Of a stretch of 64,000 nucleotides of DNA, positions 52,495 through 61,710 are shown one piece after another (the first letter of the stretch is position 1; every line of letters starts with the position of its first letter). The position numbers were made by a program, and so were the translations under genes. This DNA comes from Alcanivorax sp. DG881 (lineage in GTDB: Bacteria > Pseudomonadota > Gammaproteobacteria > Pseudomonadales > Alcanivoracaceae): contig NZ_DS989915.1 in NCBI RefSeq assembly GCF_000155615.1, forward strand, positions 885,597-949,596, read 5' to 3'. The notes below the pieces were generated by a model that saw only the letters and a program-made list of their open reading frames with translations, ran no database searches and was not told the DNA's origin.

Positions 52495-52879
52495 TACGGG
52501 TTTCGCCGTCATCCGACGCCTGGCCGAATGCCGCCACCAAGGTGGGGCCTTCTGCCAGGCGTACCCGCTGGCGCACTCGGTGGCGCCCTTGTGAGCCGGG
52601 TCGGTAGGCAATATCCAGCACAAATCCCTCGTCACCCCGGCGCTCGATATCAATGCGATAATTGTCACCAACTTCCTGCCAGCGCCGTCGCTCCGCGTCT
52701 GCCCCCACGCTGCCATATAGGCGTATAACCCAATCCCGGCCACCATCCCGTGCCACCTCCGTCACCCGTAGACCATTGTCAGGCACGCCCACCCGATCCA
52801 GCAGAAACACATGAAAGGCACTGGCGATTGCCACCATACACACCACCGCACTGAGCCAGAGCCGCCACCCCATTCGCAT
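52472..52879 (-). CDS. Hypothetical anchored protein
   Basis: 135-aa protein using the ATG at 52879 (a GTG at 52897 is possible). One N-terminal hydrophobic helix (LWLSAVVCMVAIASAFHVFL) then a soluble beta-rich part (VIRLYGSVGADAERRRWQEV ... RIILDRVK). Unrecognised. Convergent with and overlapping the exporter gene. Confidence 0.6.
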   Translation of the reverse strand: MRMGWRLWLSAVVCMVAIASAFHVFLLDRVGVPDNGLRVTEVARDGGRDWVIRLYGSVGADAERRRWQEVGDNYRIDIERRGDEGFVLDIAYRPGSQGRHRVRQRVRLAEGPTLVAAFGQASDDGETRIILDRVK

Positions 52880-53016
52880 CGCTGTTTCAACCCTCACCGT
52901 TACTGCCTGACTGTCGCTGACGCACCGTTTATCCCGTCATTGTTTCAATTACGTATCTGACTGTCACAGTGTAATTGTAATTCAGCAGCAACAGGCGTTT
53001 AGTAGAAGGCAGGACC

Positions 53017-53886
53017 ATGGATAAAGGTGATATAACAATGAAAATGCACATCATGCCCGTCCGTCGCAACCTGAAATTTCACGTGCCGGACGACACCGTT
53101 CTGAACTGGCACGACAAGGGCCCGGGCATTTCCCAGTTCTTCAATACCCTCTCGCTGTTTTTCCCGGAAGGGGAGCGTTTCTTCATCAACAGCGTGCGCA
53201 AATACCGCGATCAGATCGATGACCCGGAACTACAGGAAGCCGTGCGCAATTTTATCGGCCAGGAAGCCATGCACGGCCGCGAGCACGAGGACTACAACCA
53301 GAAGATGGTCGCCGCCGGTTTACCGGTGGATAAACAGGAGGCCATCGTTACCCGGTTGCTAAGCCTGATTTCCCGTTTCCTGCCCAATGCCATGCAGCTT
53401 TCCGCCACCGTGGCACTGGAACATCTCACCGCCATTCTGGCCGATGTTCTGCTGCGTGAACCGGAGCTGATTGATGGCTCGGACCCGCAATACCAGAAGC
53501 TCTGGCATTGGCACGCACTGGAGGAAACGGAACACAAGGCGGTGGCCTTTGATGTCTTTATCACCGCCTTCGGCAGAGGCTTCAAATCCTGGCTACTACG
53601 CGCCAGCGGGCTGGTGTTGGCCACGGTGATTTTCTTCTCGCTGTTTTATCCGTTCTATGTGATCAACATGTACAAGACCGGCAAGCTGTTCAGCCTGAAA
53701 GACTGGTGGACGTCATTCAAATTTCAGTGGCTCAAACCCGGCGGGTTACGACGGGTGATTATTCCCTGGCTGGACTGGTTCAAACCCGGCTTCCACCCCT
53801 GGGATCACGACAACCGCGAGTTTCTGGCAGAAATGGACGGCCTGATCGGCGATGTGGATGGCTACGACAAGGGCACAGCCGCATGA
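53017..53886 (+). CDS. Predicted metal-dependent hydrolase (PF10118 type)
   Basis: 289-aa protein with a ferritin-like helical pattern of metal ligands: FFPEGERFF, FIGQEAMHGREH, VALEHLT and ALEETEHKAVAFD supply Glu and His pairs. A hydrophobic stretch (LVLATVIFFSLFYPFYVINM) near residue 205 probably contacts the membrane. Relatives are annotated predicted metal-dependent hydrolases and are common in Alcanivorax and Pseudomonas; the substrate is unknown. Start at 53017 (AGGAC) or 53038 (AAAGGTG) are both possible. Confidence 0.85.
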   Translation: MDKGDITMKMHIMPVRRNLKFHVPDDTVLNWHDKGPGISQFFNTLSLFFPEGERFFINSVRKYRDQIDDPELQEAVRNFIGQEAMHGREHEDYNQKMVAAGLPVDKQEAIVTRLLSLISRFLPNAMQLSATVALEHLTAILADVLLREPELIDGSDPQYQKLWHWHALEETEHKAVAFDVFITAFGRGFKSWLLRASGLVLATVIFFSLFYPFYVINMYKTGKLFSLKDWWTSFKFQWLKPGGLRRVIIPWLDWFKPGFHPWDHDNREFLAEMDGLIGDVDGYDKGTAA

Positions 53887-53921
53887 CCGCCTGACGGATA
53901 ACGTTCACTCAAGCACGCGAC

Positions 53922-53966
53922 GAACCACAAAAAAAGCCCCGCAGTTGCGGGGCTTTTTGTGGTTCG
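53922..53966. terminator. Bidirectional terminator
   Basis: Long perfect palindrome with core AGCCCCGC-AGTT-GCGGGGCT flanked by A- and T-runs and CCAC/GTGG, between the convergent hydrolase gene and cysH. Confidence 0.92.
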
Positions 53967-53984
53967 TCATCGTGATGGGCATCA

Positions 53985-54695
53985 CTACATGTGAATGCCG
54001 CACTCGGTTTTCTTGTTGCCTTTCCAGCGCCCTTCACGGCCTTCACCCTTGAAGGTGCAGTGGCTGCAGCCAATAGAGTCGAACCCTTGCTCCACCAGCG
54101 GGTGAAACGGCAAGTCGTGCTCCTTGATATAGGCGTCACGCTGTTCCTTGGTGACATCAATCATCGGGTTGAACTTGATCATGCCCCGACGCTCTTCGAA
54201 CACTTCCAGGCCGGCACGGTGTTCGGTCTGCCACCCCATCAGGCTGGAAATCCACAGATCGTAGTCTTCCTTGGCTTCTTCCAGCGGGTTGACCTTGTTC
54301 ACCTGGCAGCACAGGTCCGGATCGGTTTCCCACATACGGTTTTCCTGGGACACCTGATGATGATCCGGGTCCGGGGTCACATCGACTACCTGCAGACCGA
54401 ATTTCTCGACCAGATAATCCCGGTACTTCAGGGTATCCGCAAAGTGGTAGCCCGTATCGATAAAATGCACCGGCTGCTCAGGGCGGATGGTCGAGATAAT
54501 GTGCAGGAAATACGCAGAAGTCGCCGCAAAAGACGAGGTCACCATGATGCGATCCGGCGGAAAATCCTCGTAGACACGACGAATGCGCTCCGCAAAGCTC
54601 AGCGGGCGATAGACACGGTTCAGCTCCTCCAGCGTCTCTTTGGACAGGCCGGCGGTATTGTCACCAAAACGTGTAATCAGCTGTGCACTACCCAT
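53985..54695 (-). CDS. cysH: Assimilatory APS/PAPS reductase CysH
   Basis: 236-aa reductase of assimilatory sulfate reduction, making sulfite from adenylyl sulfate with thioredoxin. TSSFAATSAYFLHIISTIRP and FIDTGYHF form the nucleotide-binding part. It has the 4Fe-4S cysteines of the APS-reducing type: Cys129-Cys130 and Cys210-x-x-Cys213 (GCSHC), plus the catalytic Cys232 in KKTECGIHM. So APS rather than PAPS is the likely substrate. Monocistronic. Confidence 0.93.
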   Translation of the reverse strand: MGSAQLITRFGDNTAGLSKETLEELNRVYRPLSFAERIRRVYEDFPPDRIMVTSSFAATSAYFLHIISTIRPEQPVHFIDTGYHFADTLKYRDYLVEKFGLQVVDVTPDPDHHQVSQENRMWETDPDLCCQVNKVNPLEEAKEDYDLWISSLMGWQTEHRAGLEVFEERRGMIKFNPMIDVTKEQRDAYIKEHDLPFHPLVEQGFDSIGCSHCTFKGEGREGRWKGNKKTECGIHM

Positions 54696-54852
54696 GATCT
54701 ACAGCACCTCAAACGGGAATGTCGAGGTGCCATGATAGGAATTCGAGGAAGAATATAAAGGAATATATAGTGATACTTTTATAACGAAACGGGATATGGG
54801 CGACATGGCACGACGCCAGGTCGCTGCCATCGCCCCACCCCGTGGTACGCTA

Positions 54853-55380
54853 TCAGAACGAGTAATTCACGCCCAAACCAATCAGCTCCTGCTTGCCAAA
54901 ATCGTTGTCGACCAGGCGCAAATACTCGACATTCAGCGTGGAGTGCTGGCCCACGCCCAGGTCGAAGCCGCCCCCATAGGAGCTGCCGTCATCACGTTGG
55001 GTGGTGCCGTTGATATCATTCTCCACATACCCGTAGCCGCCAATCAGATACGGTTGAACCGGCCCTTCCAGAGGCGGGGTCAAGCGCGCATAGGCGCCGT
55101 AGAAAAAGTCGTTCTCCACATCAATATTGCGATAGGAATCATCGCTCAGCCCGGCCCCCAGGCGCAGTTCCGCACTGACCAGCTCGTGCAATACCATCCC
55201 GCCGCGCAACGTCAGCGCAGTGAGTTCCGCGTCGCTGACCGCACCACGGTCAATTTTCATCAGGTTGACCTGGGCACCCGCGTACATCTCTGCCTGCACC
55301 GCCACGGCGCCCACCAGCAAACCGACCGATACTGCGCCACGCGCAATGTTGCGGGCAGACAAAGGGAATGAACTCAGCAT
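54853..55380 (-). CDS. Outer membrane beta-barrel protein
   Basis: 175-aa protein from the ATG at 55380 with a GAGGAGAG site. Signal peptide to about residue 31 (VGLLVGAVAVQA). The mature part has alternating strands (MYAGAQVNLMKIDRG, YGAYARLTPPL, PYLIGGYGYVEN, YGGGFDLGVG, GLGVNYSF) with C-terminal Phe, an eight-stranded barrel of the OMP_b-brl type. Role unknown. Confidence 0.87.
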   Translation of the reverse strand: MLSSFPLSARNIARGAVSVGLLVGAVAVQAEMYAGAQVNLMKIDRGAVSDAELTALTLRGGMVLHELVSAELRLGAGLSDDSYRNIDVENDFFYGAYARLTPPLEGPVQPYLIGGYGYVENDINGTTQRDDGSSYGGGFDLGVGQHSTLNVEYLRLVDNDFGKQELIGLGVNYSF

Positions 55381-55675
55381 CCTGCTCTCCTCGTTATGAT
55401 TGTTATAGATCGCTAGCCTCTGATTCGTAGCGTTCCTGTCCCTTATTGAAACGATTAACCGCCTGAATTGAAAGCGTTGTCTGAACTCAGGAACACGCTT
55501 GATCCACACCGCATACGCGAACTGCTTCACTGTGAATCACGATTTAACATTTCAAGCCGAACTTACACGCTGACGGCGGTCGGACTTTCCAGTGCCGCCG
55601 TATTTTGGCTTCGGCCACTTTTCGGTAACACCGTAATCCCCGGCAATTTCGGGGCGATTGACAAGGAGATATAGC

Positions 55676-56089
55676 ATGAGCAAACGGATGATGGCGCTCG
55701 GCGCCCTGATGATTTCCGCGACTTTCACAGGCACGGCCACCGCGCAGCAAGCCGGTGCCCCCGCGTCACAAGCGCCACAGAGCCAGCAGCAACAGATGCA
55801 GCAACAGCAAATGCAGCAGCTGCCCAAGGCGTCTGAGTTCAGTGACAAACAGCTCGATGCGTTTGCCGATGCGCAGAAGGACATGTCCGGCATCCAGCAG
55901 AAATATTCCAAGGAACTGCAGGCCAAAAAAGACAAGCCTGAAGAAGCCATGAAAGTGCAGAAAGAAGCACAGGAAAAAATGGTGGAAGCCGTGAAGGACA
56001 GTGGCCTGGAATTGAGCACCTATAACCAGATTGCCCAACTGGCCCAGTACGATGCGGACTTCCGCACGCGCATTCAGGAAAAAATGTAA
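55676..56089 (+). CDS. DUF4168 exported protein
   Basis: 137-aa protein from the ATG at 55676 (AAGGAGA site). Signal peptide ends near TATA-Q (residue ~24), followed by a Gln-rich linker (~30-48) and a helical DUF4168-type domain (FSDKQLDAFADAQKDMSGIQ ... YNQIAQLAQYDADFRTRIQ). Periplasmic; function unknown. Followed by a strong terminator. Confidence 0.88.
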   Translation: MSKRMMALGALMISATFTGTATAQQAGAPASQAPQSQQQQMQQQQMQQLPKASEFSDKQLDAFADAQKDMSGIQQKYSKELQAKKDKPEEAMKVQKEAQEKMVEAVKDSGLELSTYNQIAQLAQYDADFRTRIQEKM

Positions 56090-56110
56090 TCCTGAGCGCA
56101 GCAAAACGCA

Positions 56111-56142
56111 CAACGCCGGCATTCGCCGGCGTTGTTGTTTCT
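56111..56142 (+). terminator. Terminator of the DUF4168 gene
   Basis: Perfect 10-bp stem CAACGCCGGC/GCCGGCGTTG with a 4-nt loop and TTGTTTCT tail. Confidence 0.9.
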
Positions 56143-56169
56143 ATAAGGTACTGATGCCTCAGGCGGACA

Positions 56170-58122
56170 TCAGAAGTTGGTTACCACACCCAACCAGTAA
56201 CGTCGGCCATCTTCCACATAGCCGTATTCTTCATAGAAGATTTCCTTGTCGGCCAGGTTATAAATGCCTGTGTTGAGTTTGGTCTGCGGTGTCAGCTGGA
56301 AACCAATCCCCGCATCCACCAGCGTATTGGATGGCGCAATGATGGCGCTGTTTGACGGCCCCGTGGTCGGCTGGCTTTCCTCACCGCGGTAACGCACTGT
56401 CGCCCAGGGTGAAACGGTATCTGTCGCTTGCCAGTCCACGTTCAGGCTGGCCAGATGTTCCGGCAGCTGATTCAGTGGCTCGCCTTTATATTCCCCGGAT
56501 TTCTGTTCGGAATCGGTATAGGTATAGCTCAGGTTGATGGACACCACCCGCGCCAACGTGGTGGACAGCGCCGCTTCCACCCCCTGGGTTTCTGCTTCAT
56601 CCACATTGACCCGATAAGTGGGATCGGAACCGAACTGGTTCGGACCGTCCGGGCAGATGCTGATGGGGCAGGTAATACGGGTAATCTTGTCCTTGAAGTC
56701 GTTATGGAACACGGTCACGTTGGCCATCAGCGACCGGCCAGCGTTGAAGTACAGGCCCAGCTCCTGGTTAACAGAGGTTTCCGGTTCCAGGTCCGGGTTA
56801 CCGTAGATGTTCCCGCCACGGCTGACCTGCCCCCAATCCGGCGTAATTTCCCGCAACGAGGGAGACCGGAAGCCAGTGGAGACACCGCCCTTCAGTGTCC
56901 AACGCGGGCTGAAGCCCCACACACCATAAAGACGCGGGCTCACATTGGTGCCGTAATCCCTGTCATCATCCATCCGTGCGCCTGCGGTCACCGAAAAGGT
57001 ATCGGTCAACATCCACTCGTCTTCTGCGAACAGGGCATACTTGGACGTGTCGACCTTGGTGCGGTCCGAGATCCGGTTGGTGGTCTTGTCCTGCAGTTCT
57101 TCTTCAATAAAATCCGCCCCCACCGTTACCATATGGTTGCCCATCGGCATCACCAGCGCCGTCTTGGCATTGGTGTTGGTAATGGTGATTTCACGGCCTT
57201 CATTTTCTGCTTCTTCGCGCTGGATGTAGGTATCCGAGGTGCCAATGGCCCAACGACCGGTGTGCGTCAGCGCGAAGGATTCACGGTTATGGTCACTGAA
57301 ATTGTCGGTACAGCCACCACGACAACCGGTGGACGCAGCGCTACGCCCCATCAGCCCCTGGCGACTGTCCTGGGTACGGGTCGCCTCCACGGAAAAGTCG
57401 TGCTCATCCGAAGGGGTCAGGCTTAATTTGGCGGTCAGATTGCGCAGGTCTTTCTGTTCATAGCCATCCACAAACAGGTCTTCCTGGCGGTTATAAAAGC
57501 CGCCATACACCTGCAGGCCGAGCAGGTCTTCTTTCAACGGGCCACTCAGGCTGAAGTTCCCCTGCTGGCTGTCGCCGGAGCGCGAATCATCCTGGATGAT
57601 GGCGTCCAGCTGCACAGAACCGCCCCACTCTTTCTCAACCTTGCGGGTAATGATATTGACCACACCGCCCATGGCATCGGAGCCATACAGGGTGGACATG
57701 GGGCCACGGACCACTTCGATACGCTCAATGCTCTGCAGCGGCGGCAGCCAGCTCTGCTCGAACCCGGCGCTGCCGTTGGGTCGGCTTTCCCGGGTGGACA
57801 CCGGCTTGCCATCGACCATGATCAGGGTATACGAGGACGGCATGCCGCGAATCACGATATCGGTACCGCGATCACCGGAACCACCACCGGTGACAATCAC
57901 GCCAGGGACATCACGCAAGGCGTCCGTGGTGTCCTGGTAGAAGCGCTCTTCGATCTGCTCCCGGTTGATCACACTGATCGACGCCGGCGCATCTTCCACC
58001 TGCTGAACATACCCCCCTGCCGTCACGGACACTTGCCCCAGCTCGTGCACCTCATCCTCTGCCCAGGCGGCGCCACTGGCAGCCGCCAGTGCCAACGCCA
58101 AAGTCCCCAAACGCATTCCCAT
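56170..58122 (-). CDS. TonB-dependent siderophore receptor (FepA/PfeA-like)
   Basis: 650-aa outer-membrane receptor. Signal peptide to ~22, TonB box region ELGQVSVTAG, plug domain (APASISVINREQIEERF ... IVIRGMPSSYTLIMVDGKPV ... VRGPMSTLYGSDAMGGVVNI) and a 22-strand barrel ending WLGVVTNF. Extracellular loops have Cys pairs (CRGGC; CPISIC). Of the FepA/PfeA catecholate type by length and adjacent two-component system; a colicin-receptor-like CirA type is possible. A Fur-box-like site lies upstream. Confidence 0.9.
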   Translation of the reverse strand: MGMRLGTLALALAAASGAAWAEDEVHELGQVSVTAGGYVQQVEDAPASISVINREQIEERFYQDTTDALRDVPGVIVTGGGSGDRGTDIVIRGMPSSYTLIMVDGKPVSTRESRPNGSAGFEQSWLPPLQSIERIEVVRGPMSTLYGSDAMGGVVNIITRKVEKEWGGSVQLDAIIQDDSRSGDSQQGNFSLSGPLKEDLLGLQVYGGFYNRQEDLFVDGYEQKDLRNLTAKLSLTPSDEHDFSVEATRTQDSRQGLMGRSAASTGCRGGCTDNFSDHNRESFALTHTGRWAIGTSDTYIQREEAENEGREITITNTNAKTALVMPMGNHMVTVGADFIEEELQDKTTNRISDRTKVDTSKYALFAEDEWMLTDTFSVTAGARMDDDRDYGTNVSPRLYGVWGFSPRWTLKGGVSTGFRSPSLREITPDWGQVSRGGNIYGNPDLEPETSVNQELGLYFNAGRSLMANVTVFHNDFKDKITRITCPISICPDGPNQFGSDPTYRVNVDEAETQGVEAALSTTLARVVSINLSYTYTDSEQKSGEYKGEPLNQLPEHLASLNVDWQATDTVSPWATVRYRGEESQPTTGPSNSAIIAPSNTLVDAGIGFQLTPQTKLNTGIYNLADKEIFYEEYGYVEDGRRYWLGVVTNF

Positions 58123-58289
58123 GGTCTTTACTCCTCAAAGGTAAGCAACAACATCAAACCGGAGTGCAAACCGCCCCCTTTCACCGCGCGGCCTGACAGG
58201 CAAGCGGCGAAGAATCGATGCAGTTCCCCCGGAAAACAGGCCATACAGGGCCCAGGAAGCAGCAATGAATCCACTTCACGAAACGGAAT

Positions 58290-58308
58290 GATATTGATTC
58301 TTATTTGT
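58290..58308. promoter_or_regulatory. Fur-box-like site between receptor and kinase genes
   Basis: GATATTGATTCTTATTTGT, 12 of 19 matches to the classical Fur box, 167 bp upstream of the receptor gene and just beyond the end of the kinase gene. Confidence 0.55.
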
Positions 58309-58328
58309 AACGAAAGGAGATTTACAAT

Positions 58329-59678
58329 TTATACAAGTGGCGGGGCAGGCAACCGCAGATGCACGCACAGGCCCGGGGTGCCGTTGTGTGCCCACAGCTC
58401 ACCGCCCAGCCGCTCTACCGCACGCCGGGCAATGCTCAACCCCAGCCCGAAGCCGCTACGGTCAGCCCGGGCGGCATCCAGACGCACAAAGGGCGCAAAG
58501 ATTCGGTCGAGCTTGTCGTCCGGCACCCCCGGCCCCTGATCCACTACCTGCAGGTGCCAGGCTCCCTCTTCCCATTGCCCAAGCAATTGCACGGACCCCT
58601 GCTCCGGGGAATGGCGAATGGCATTGCGGACCAGGTTCTCAAACACCTGGGCCAACACATTCAGGTTGCCGTACACCAGAGCGTCGTCCGGCAGCGCACA
58701 GGGGAAACGGCACTTGTCCCAACCACTTTCGAACGCCGCATTTTCAACAATCATCTCCCACAGCGCCGGCAACGACAGGGATTCCAGGCCGGAGGTTCCG
58801 GTGTCGGTGTCCTGCCATCCCAGTGCCAGAGTGTCATCGACCAGAGTGCGCATGTGGTGCAGCTCCTGCTCCACCCGCTGACGCAATTCGTTTTCGCTCA
58901 TCTGGCTTTCCAGCGCCACGGACAAACGGCTCAAGGGGGTGCGCAATTCATGGGACATGTCATTGAGCAGTTGCCGCTGGGTCTCCAGCATCCCGGACAC
59001 CTGTTCCGCCATATGATTGAAACTGCGGGCCAGCTCCCCGAACTCATCCCCACGTGTTGCCAGCGGGCCGGTCACGCGTGCCTGGGTATCATCCTTGAAA
59101 CCCAACACTTGCGCCTGCAGAGCTTTCAAGGGCACACGAGCACGCCAGAACAACAGCCCACCCAGCAGTAACGCAGACAACGTGGGCATTCCCACCAGCA
59201 GCAGATTTTCGACCCAGGGCCAGTAGGTGCCCGGGCGCAAACGGGGAGGTAACTGCATCAGCAGGCTGCCCTGTTCCGGCGCGACGGGAAACGGCACGCC
59301 CAGGTACGGCATCTTCTTGCCGTAGCGAAAACTCATGCGGCTATCCACGCCACGCTGAAAGCGCAACCCGGCCCGTTCCTGCTCGGTCAACGGGACACTG
59401 CTCAGCGACTGGTCTGTGGCACTGATAACAGCGATGTCACCCGCTTCACGCGCCCTCATGTCCGCCAGCCACTGATCTACTCCCGCCTGGCCGCCGGTCA
59501 GCCAGGCCTGCTCCGCCGCCGCGGCATAACCTTGCATAATGGCAATCGCCCGCTCGTTCAACAGCTGGGCATCATCGCGCAGGACACCGGTAATACGCGT
59601 GCCTGCCACCATGGTAGTCACTGCGACAATCACCAGAACCAGCGCCAGGCGCCAAAGAAGGGAATAACGTTTCAACAT
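58329..59678 (-). CDS. Sensor histidine kinase (PfeS-like)
   Basis: 449-aa kinase from the ATG at 59678 in a TGATG overlap with the regulator stop. Two membrane helices (LALVLVIVAVTTMVAG; LLLVGMPTLSALLLGGLLFW) enclose a periplasmic sensor of ~135 residues; then HAMP, HisKA with His243 in DMSHELRTPL and HATPase with ENLVRNAIRHSPEQ, DQGPGVP and GFGLGLSIAR. By position it senses a siderophore or iron-related signal for the receptor gene. Confidence 0.92.
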   Translation of the reverse strand: MLKRYSLLWRLALVLVIVAVTTMVAGTRITGVLRDDAQLLNERAIAIMQGYAAAAEQAWLTGGQAGVDQWLADMRAREAGDIAVISATDQSLSSVPLTEQERAGLRFQRGVDSRMSFRYGKKMPYLGVPFPVAPEQGSLLMQLPPRLRPGTYWPWVENLLLVGMPTLSALLLGGLLFWRARVPLKALQAQVLGFKDDTQARVTGPLATRGDEFGELARSFNHMAEQVSGMLETQRQLLNDMSHELRTPLSRLSVALESQMSENELRQRVEQELHHMRTLVDDTLALGWQDTDTGTSGLESLSLPALWEMIVENAAFESGWDKCRFPCALPDDALVYGNLNVLAQVFENLVRNAIRHSPEQGSVQLLGQWEEGAWHLQVVDQGPGVPDDKLDRIFAPFVRLDAARADRSGFGLGLSIARRAVERLGGELWAHNGTPGLCVHLRLPAPPLV

Positions 59679-60394
59679 CACAGAGCGTCGGTGATCAGGG
59701 TATAGCCCTGCCCCCAGACTGTTCGCACCGCGGATTCCGGGGCGCCAACGTCACGCAATTTGCGGCGTACATGGCTGATGTGCAGATCCAGGCTACGGTC
59801 ATGGCGACCACAGCCCCGGTGCAACACCGCCTGGTAGAGGAAAGGTTTGCTGAGCACCGCATCACGGTGCTCCAGCAACACCTGAAGCAACCGGAATTCG
59901 GTGTTGGTGAGGCCCAGGTCCGTGTGCCGGTAAAACGCCACCATGTCATGCTCGCGCAGCACCAGCTTGCCCACGGATTCCAGCCCTTCGTCTTCCGGAC
60001 GGACACGTTCCAGCGCCACCCGCCGCAACACCGCATCCGCCCGAACCGCCAATTCCGCCATGCTGAACGGCTTCGGGAGATAATCATCCGCCCCATTGAT
60101 CAGGCCCTGAATACGGGCCTGCTCATCCCCCAACGCAGACACCACGATCACTGGCACCGGGCTTTGCTGGCGTAGGGCATTGAGCAGCTCCAGCCCATTA
60201 AGCCCGGGCAACAGGATATCCAGCAGCACCAAATCGTAGTCACCGGAGGCTGCCGCCTCCAGCCCCGCCGGGCCCTCCGCGCACAGGGATACCAGATAGT
60301 GACGCTCGGAAAAGTAGTCACGCAGATGGCCGCTTAGTACCGCATCATCTTCGATGACCAGCAGGCGGGCAGGAATTTGGGCAATGGCATTCAT
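59678..60394 (-). CDS. OmpR-family response regulator (PfeR-like)
   Basis: 238-aa regulator: receiver with phospho-Asp59 (LVLLDILLPGLNG), Lys in DDYLPKPFS, and a winged-helix DNA-binding domain (LTNTEFRLLQVLLEHRDAVL ... RSLDLHISHVRRKL). First gene of the regulator-kinase pair, and likely activator of the TonB-dependent receptor gene downstream. A near-perfect Fur box lies 7 bp upstream. Confidence 0.93.
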   Translation of the reverse strand: MNAIAQIPARLLVIEDDAVLSGHLRDYFSERHYLVSLCAEGPAGLEAAASGDYDLVLLDILLPGLNGLELLNALRQQSPVPVIVVSALGDEQARIQGLINGADDYLPKPFSMAELAVRADAVLRRVALERVRPEDEGLESVGKLVLREHDMVAFYRHTDLGLTNTEFRLLQVLLEHRDAVLSKPFLYQAVLHRGCGRHDRSLDLHISHVRRKLRDVGAPESAVRTVWGQGYTLITDAL

Positions 60395-60400
60395 TCACGA

Positions 60401-60419
60401 ATGATAAGAATTATCATTA
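60401..60419. promoter_or_regulatory. Fur box upstream of the response regulator
   Basis: AATGATAA-GAA-TTATCATT, perfect 8-bp arms, with the ATGATAA half-sites of Fur. It is immediately upstream of the regulator start, so the two-component genes are probably iron-repressed. Confidence 0.75.
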
Positions 60420-60500
60420 AGGCAGGCCAGCTTTTTATTGAATAGAATTCACTCAACCCCGCCTGTCATTACATTCTTTACGAAGATTGCTGTATTTAAA

Positions 60501-60519
60501 CATAACCATTCTCATTAAC
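60501..60519. promoter_or_regulatory. Fur box upstream of the PepSY operon
   Basis: On the minus strand GTTAATGAGAATGGTTATG, 14 of 19 matches to the Fur consensus, 36 bp before the PepSY gene start. Confidence 0.65.
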
Positions 60520-60554
60520 ATCTCCCCCTCTGCTGCGAACGACCGAACGCCACC

Positions 60555-61160
60555 GTGAATAAAAAACGCAAAGCCTTCTGGCTGAAACAACTCCATCAAT
60601 GGCACTGGGTGACCTCTGCGATCTGCCTGATCAGCCTAGTGTTGTTCAGCCTGACCGGGATCACCCTCAACCACGCCAGCCAGATCAGTGCCGACCCGGT
60701 CATCCGCGAGCATCAGGGTGAGCTACCCGCCGAACTGTTATCCGCGCTCGCGGAGCAAAAGAACGGCCAGCTGCCCGCCGCCGTCCAGCAATGGCTGGCG
60801 CAGAAAATGGATTTGCAGCACACCGGCGGAGAGCCGGAATGGGCCGCCGACGAGATCTACCTGCCCATGCCTCGCCCCGGCGGCGATGCCTGGCTGGCCA
60901 TTGATATGAATAACGGCACGGTACTCGCAGAAACCACAGACCGGGGCTGGATCGCCTTTTTCAATGACCTGCACAAAGGCCGCCACACCGGCACCGTGTG
61001 GATCTGGTTTATCGATATTTTTGCCGTGGCCAGCCTGCTTTTCGCGTTCACCGGCCTGGGCCTGATGATGCTTCACGCCAAACGGCGCCCGGCCACCTGG
61101 CCGGTCACCGTGGCCGGGCTGGTGCTGCCCTGGTTGTTGATCGTGTTTTTCATGCACTAA
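60555..61160 (+). CDS. PepSY-associated membrane protein
   Basis: 201-aa inner-membrane protein starting with GTG. The N-terminal helix after WLKQLHQWHWVTSAICL (the conserved LHxWH of PepSY_TM proteins), a periplasmic PepSY-like stretch (~residues 45-135, ending LAETTDRGWIAFFNDLHKGR) and two C-terminal helices. The H-W-H and LHKGRH histidines may bind haem or metal. First gene of an operon with DUF2271 and DUF4198 genes; such trios lie at iron-uptake loci and may reduce ferric siderophores (inference). Confidence 0.88.
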   Translation: MNKKRKAFWLKQLHQWHWVTSAICLISLVLFSLTGITLNHASQISADPVIREHQGELPAELLSALAEQKNGQLPAAVQQWLAQKMDLQHTGGEPEWAADEIYLPMPRPGGDAWLAIDMNNGTVLAETTDRGWIAFFNDLHKGRHTGTVWIWFIDIFAVASLLFAFTGLGLMMLHAKRRPATWPVTVAGLVLPWLLIVFFMH

Positions 61161-61193
61161 ACACCGCCATTTAAGACAAGAAAGGACCTTCCC

Positions 61194-61685
61194 ATGCGCT
61201 TGCGTTACCTCGCTCTGCTCCCCCTGCTAACCAGCCAGGCCCTCGCGGATACCTTTTCGGTGGACGTGGAAGTCCCGCGCAAGCGCGTGGCCGAATACCA
61301 CGCCCCCTATGTGGCCTTCTGGGTGGAAAACGCCGACCGCAGCACCCTGGAACCACTGGGGCTGTGGTACGACGACCAGGAAAAATGGCTCAAGGATATC
61401 CGCCAGTGGTGGCGACGCACCGGTCGCAGCCAGTCCGCCCCCTATGACGGCCTCACCGGCGCCACCCGCTCACCGGGCACGCACACCGTGGATTTCAGCA
61501 AACTGGACGCCCTGCAATCCCTGCCCGCCGGTGAGTACACCCTGGTGGTAGAAGCCGCCCGGGAAGTGGGGGGCCGCGAAGTGGTGAAACTGCCCTTCCG
61601 ATGGCCAGCCGAAAAAACACTGCAGCAACAACAGGTTAAAGGCACCGACGAACTGGGCACCGTGACCCTGACCGTCTCTCAATAA
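61194..61685 (+). CDS. DUF2271 periplasmic protein
   Basis: 163-aa protein with a signal peptide ending ALA (residue ~18). DUF2271 pattern: EYHAPYVAFWVENADRSTLE, LGLWYDDQEKWLKDIRQWWR, PYDGLTGATRSPGTHTVD and YTLVVEAAREVGGREVVKLP. Beta-sandwich of unknown role, always in company of PepSY and DUF4198 genes at iron-regulated loci. AAGAAAGGA site. Confidence 0.9.
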   Translation: MRLRYLALLPLLTSQALADTFSVDVEVPRKRVAEYHAPYVAFWVENADRSTLEPLGLWYDDQEKWLKDIRQWWRRTGRSQSAPYDGLTGATRSPGTHTVDFSKLDALQSLPAGEYTLVVEAAREVGGREVVKLPFRWPAEKTLQQQQVKGTDELGTVTLTVSQ

Positions 61686-61710
61686 CACCGACTACTCAAG
61701 GAGCACCACC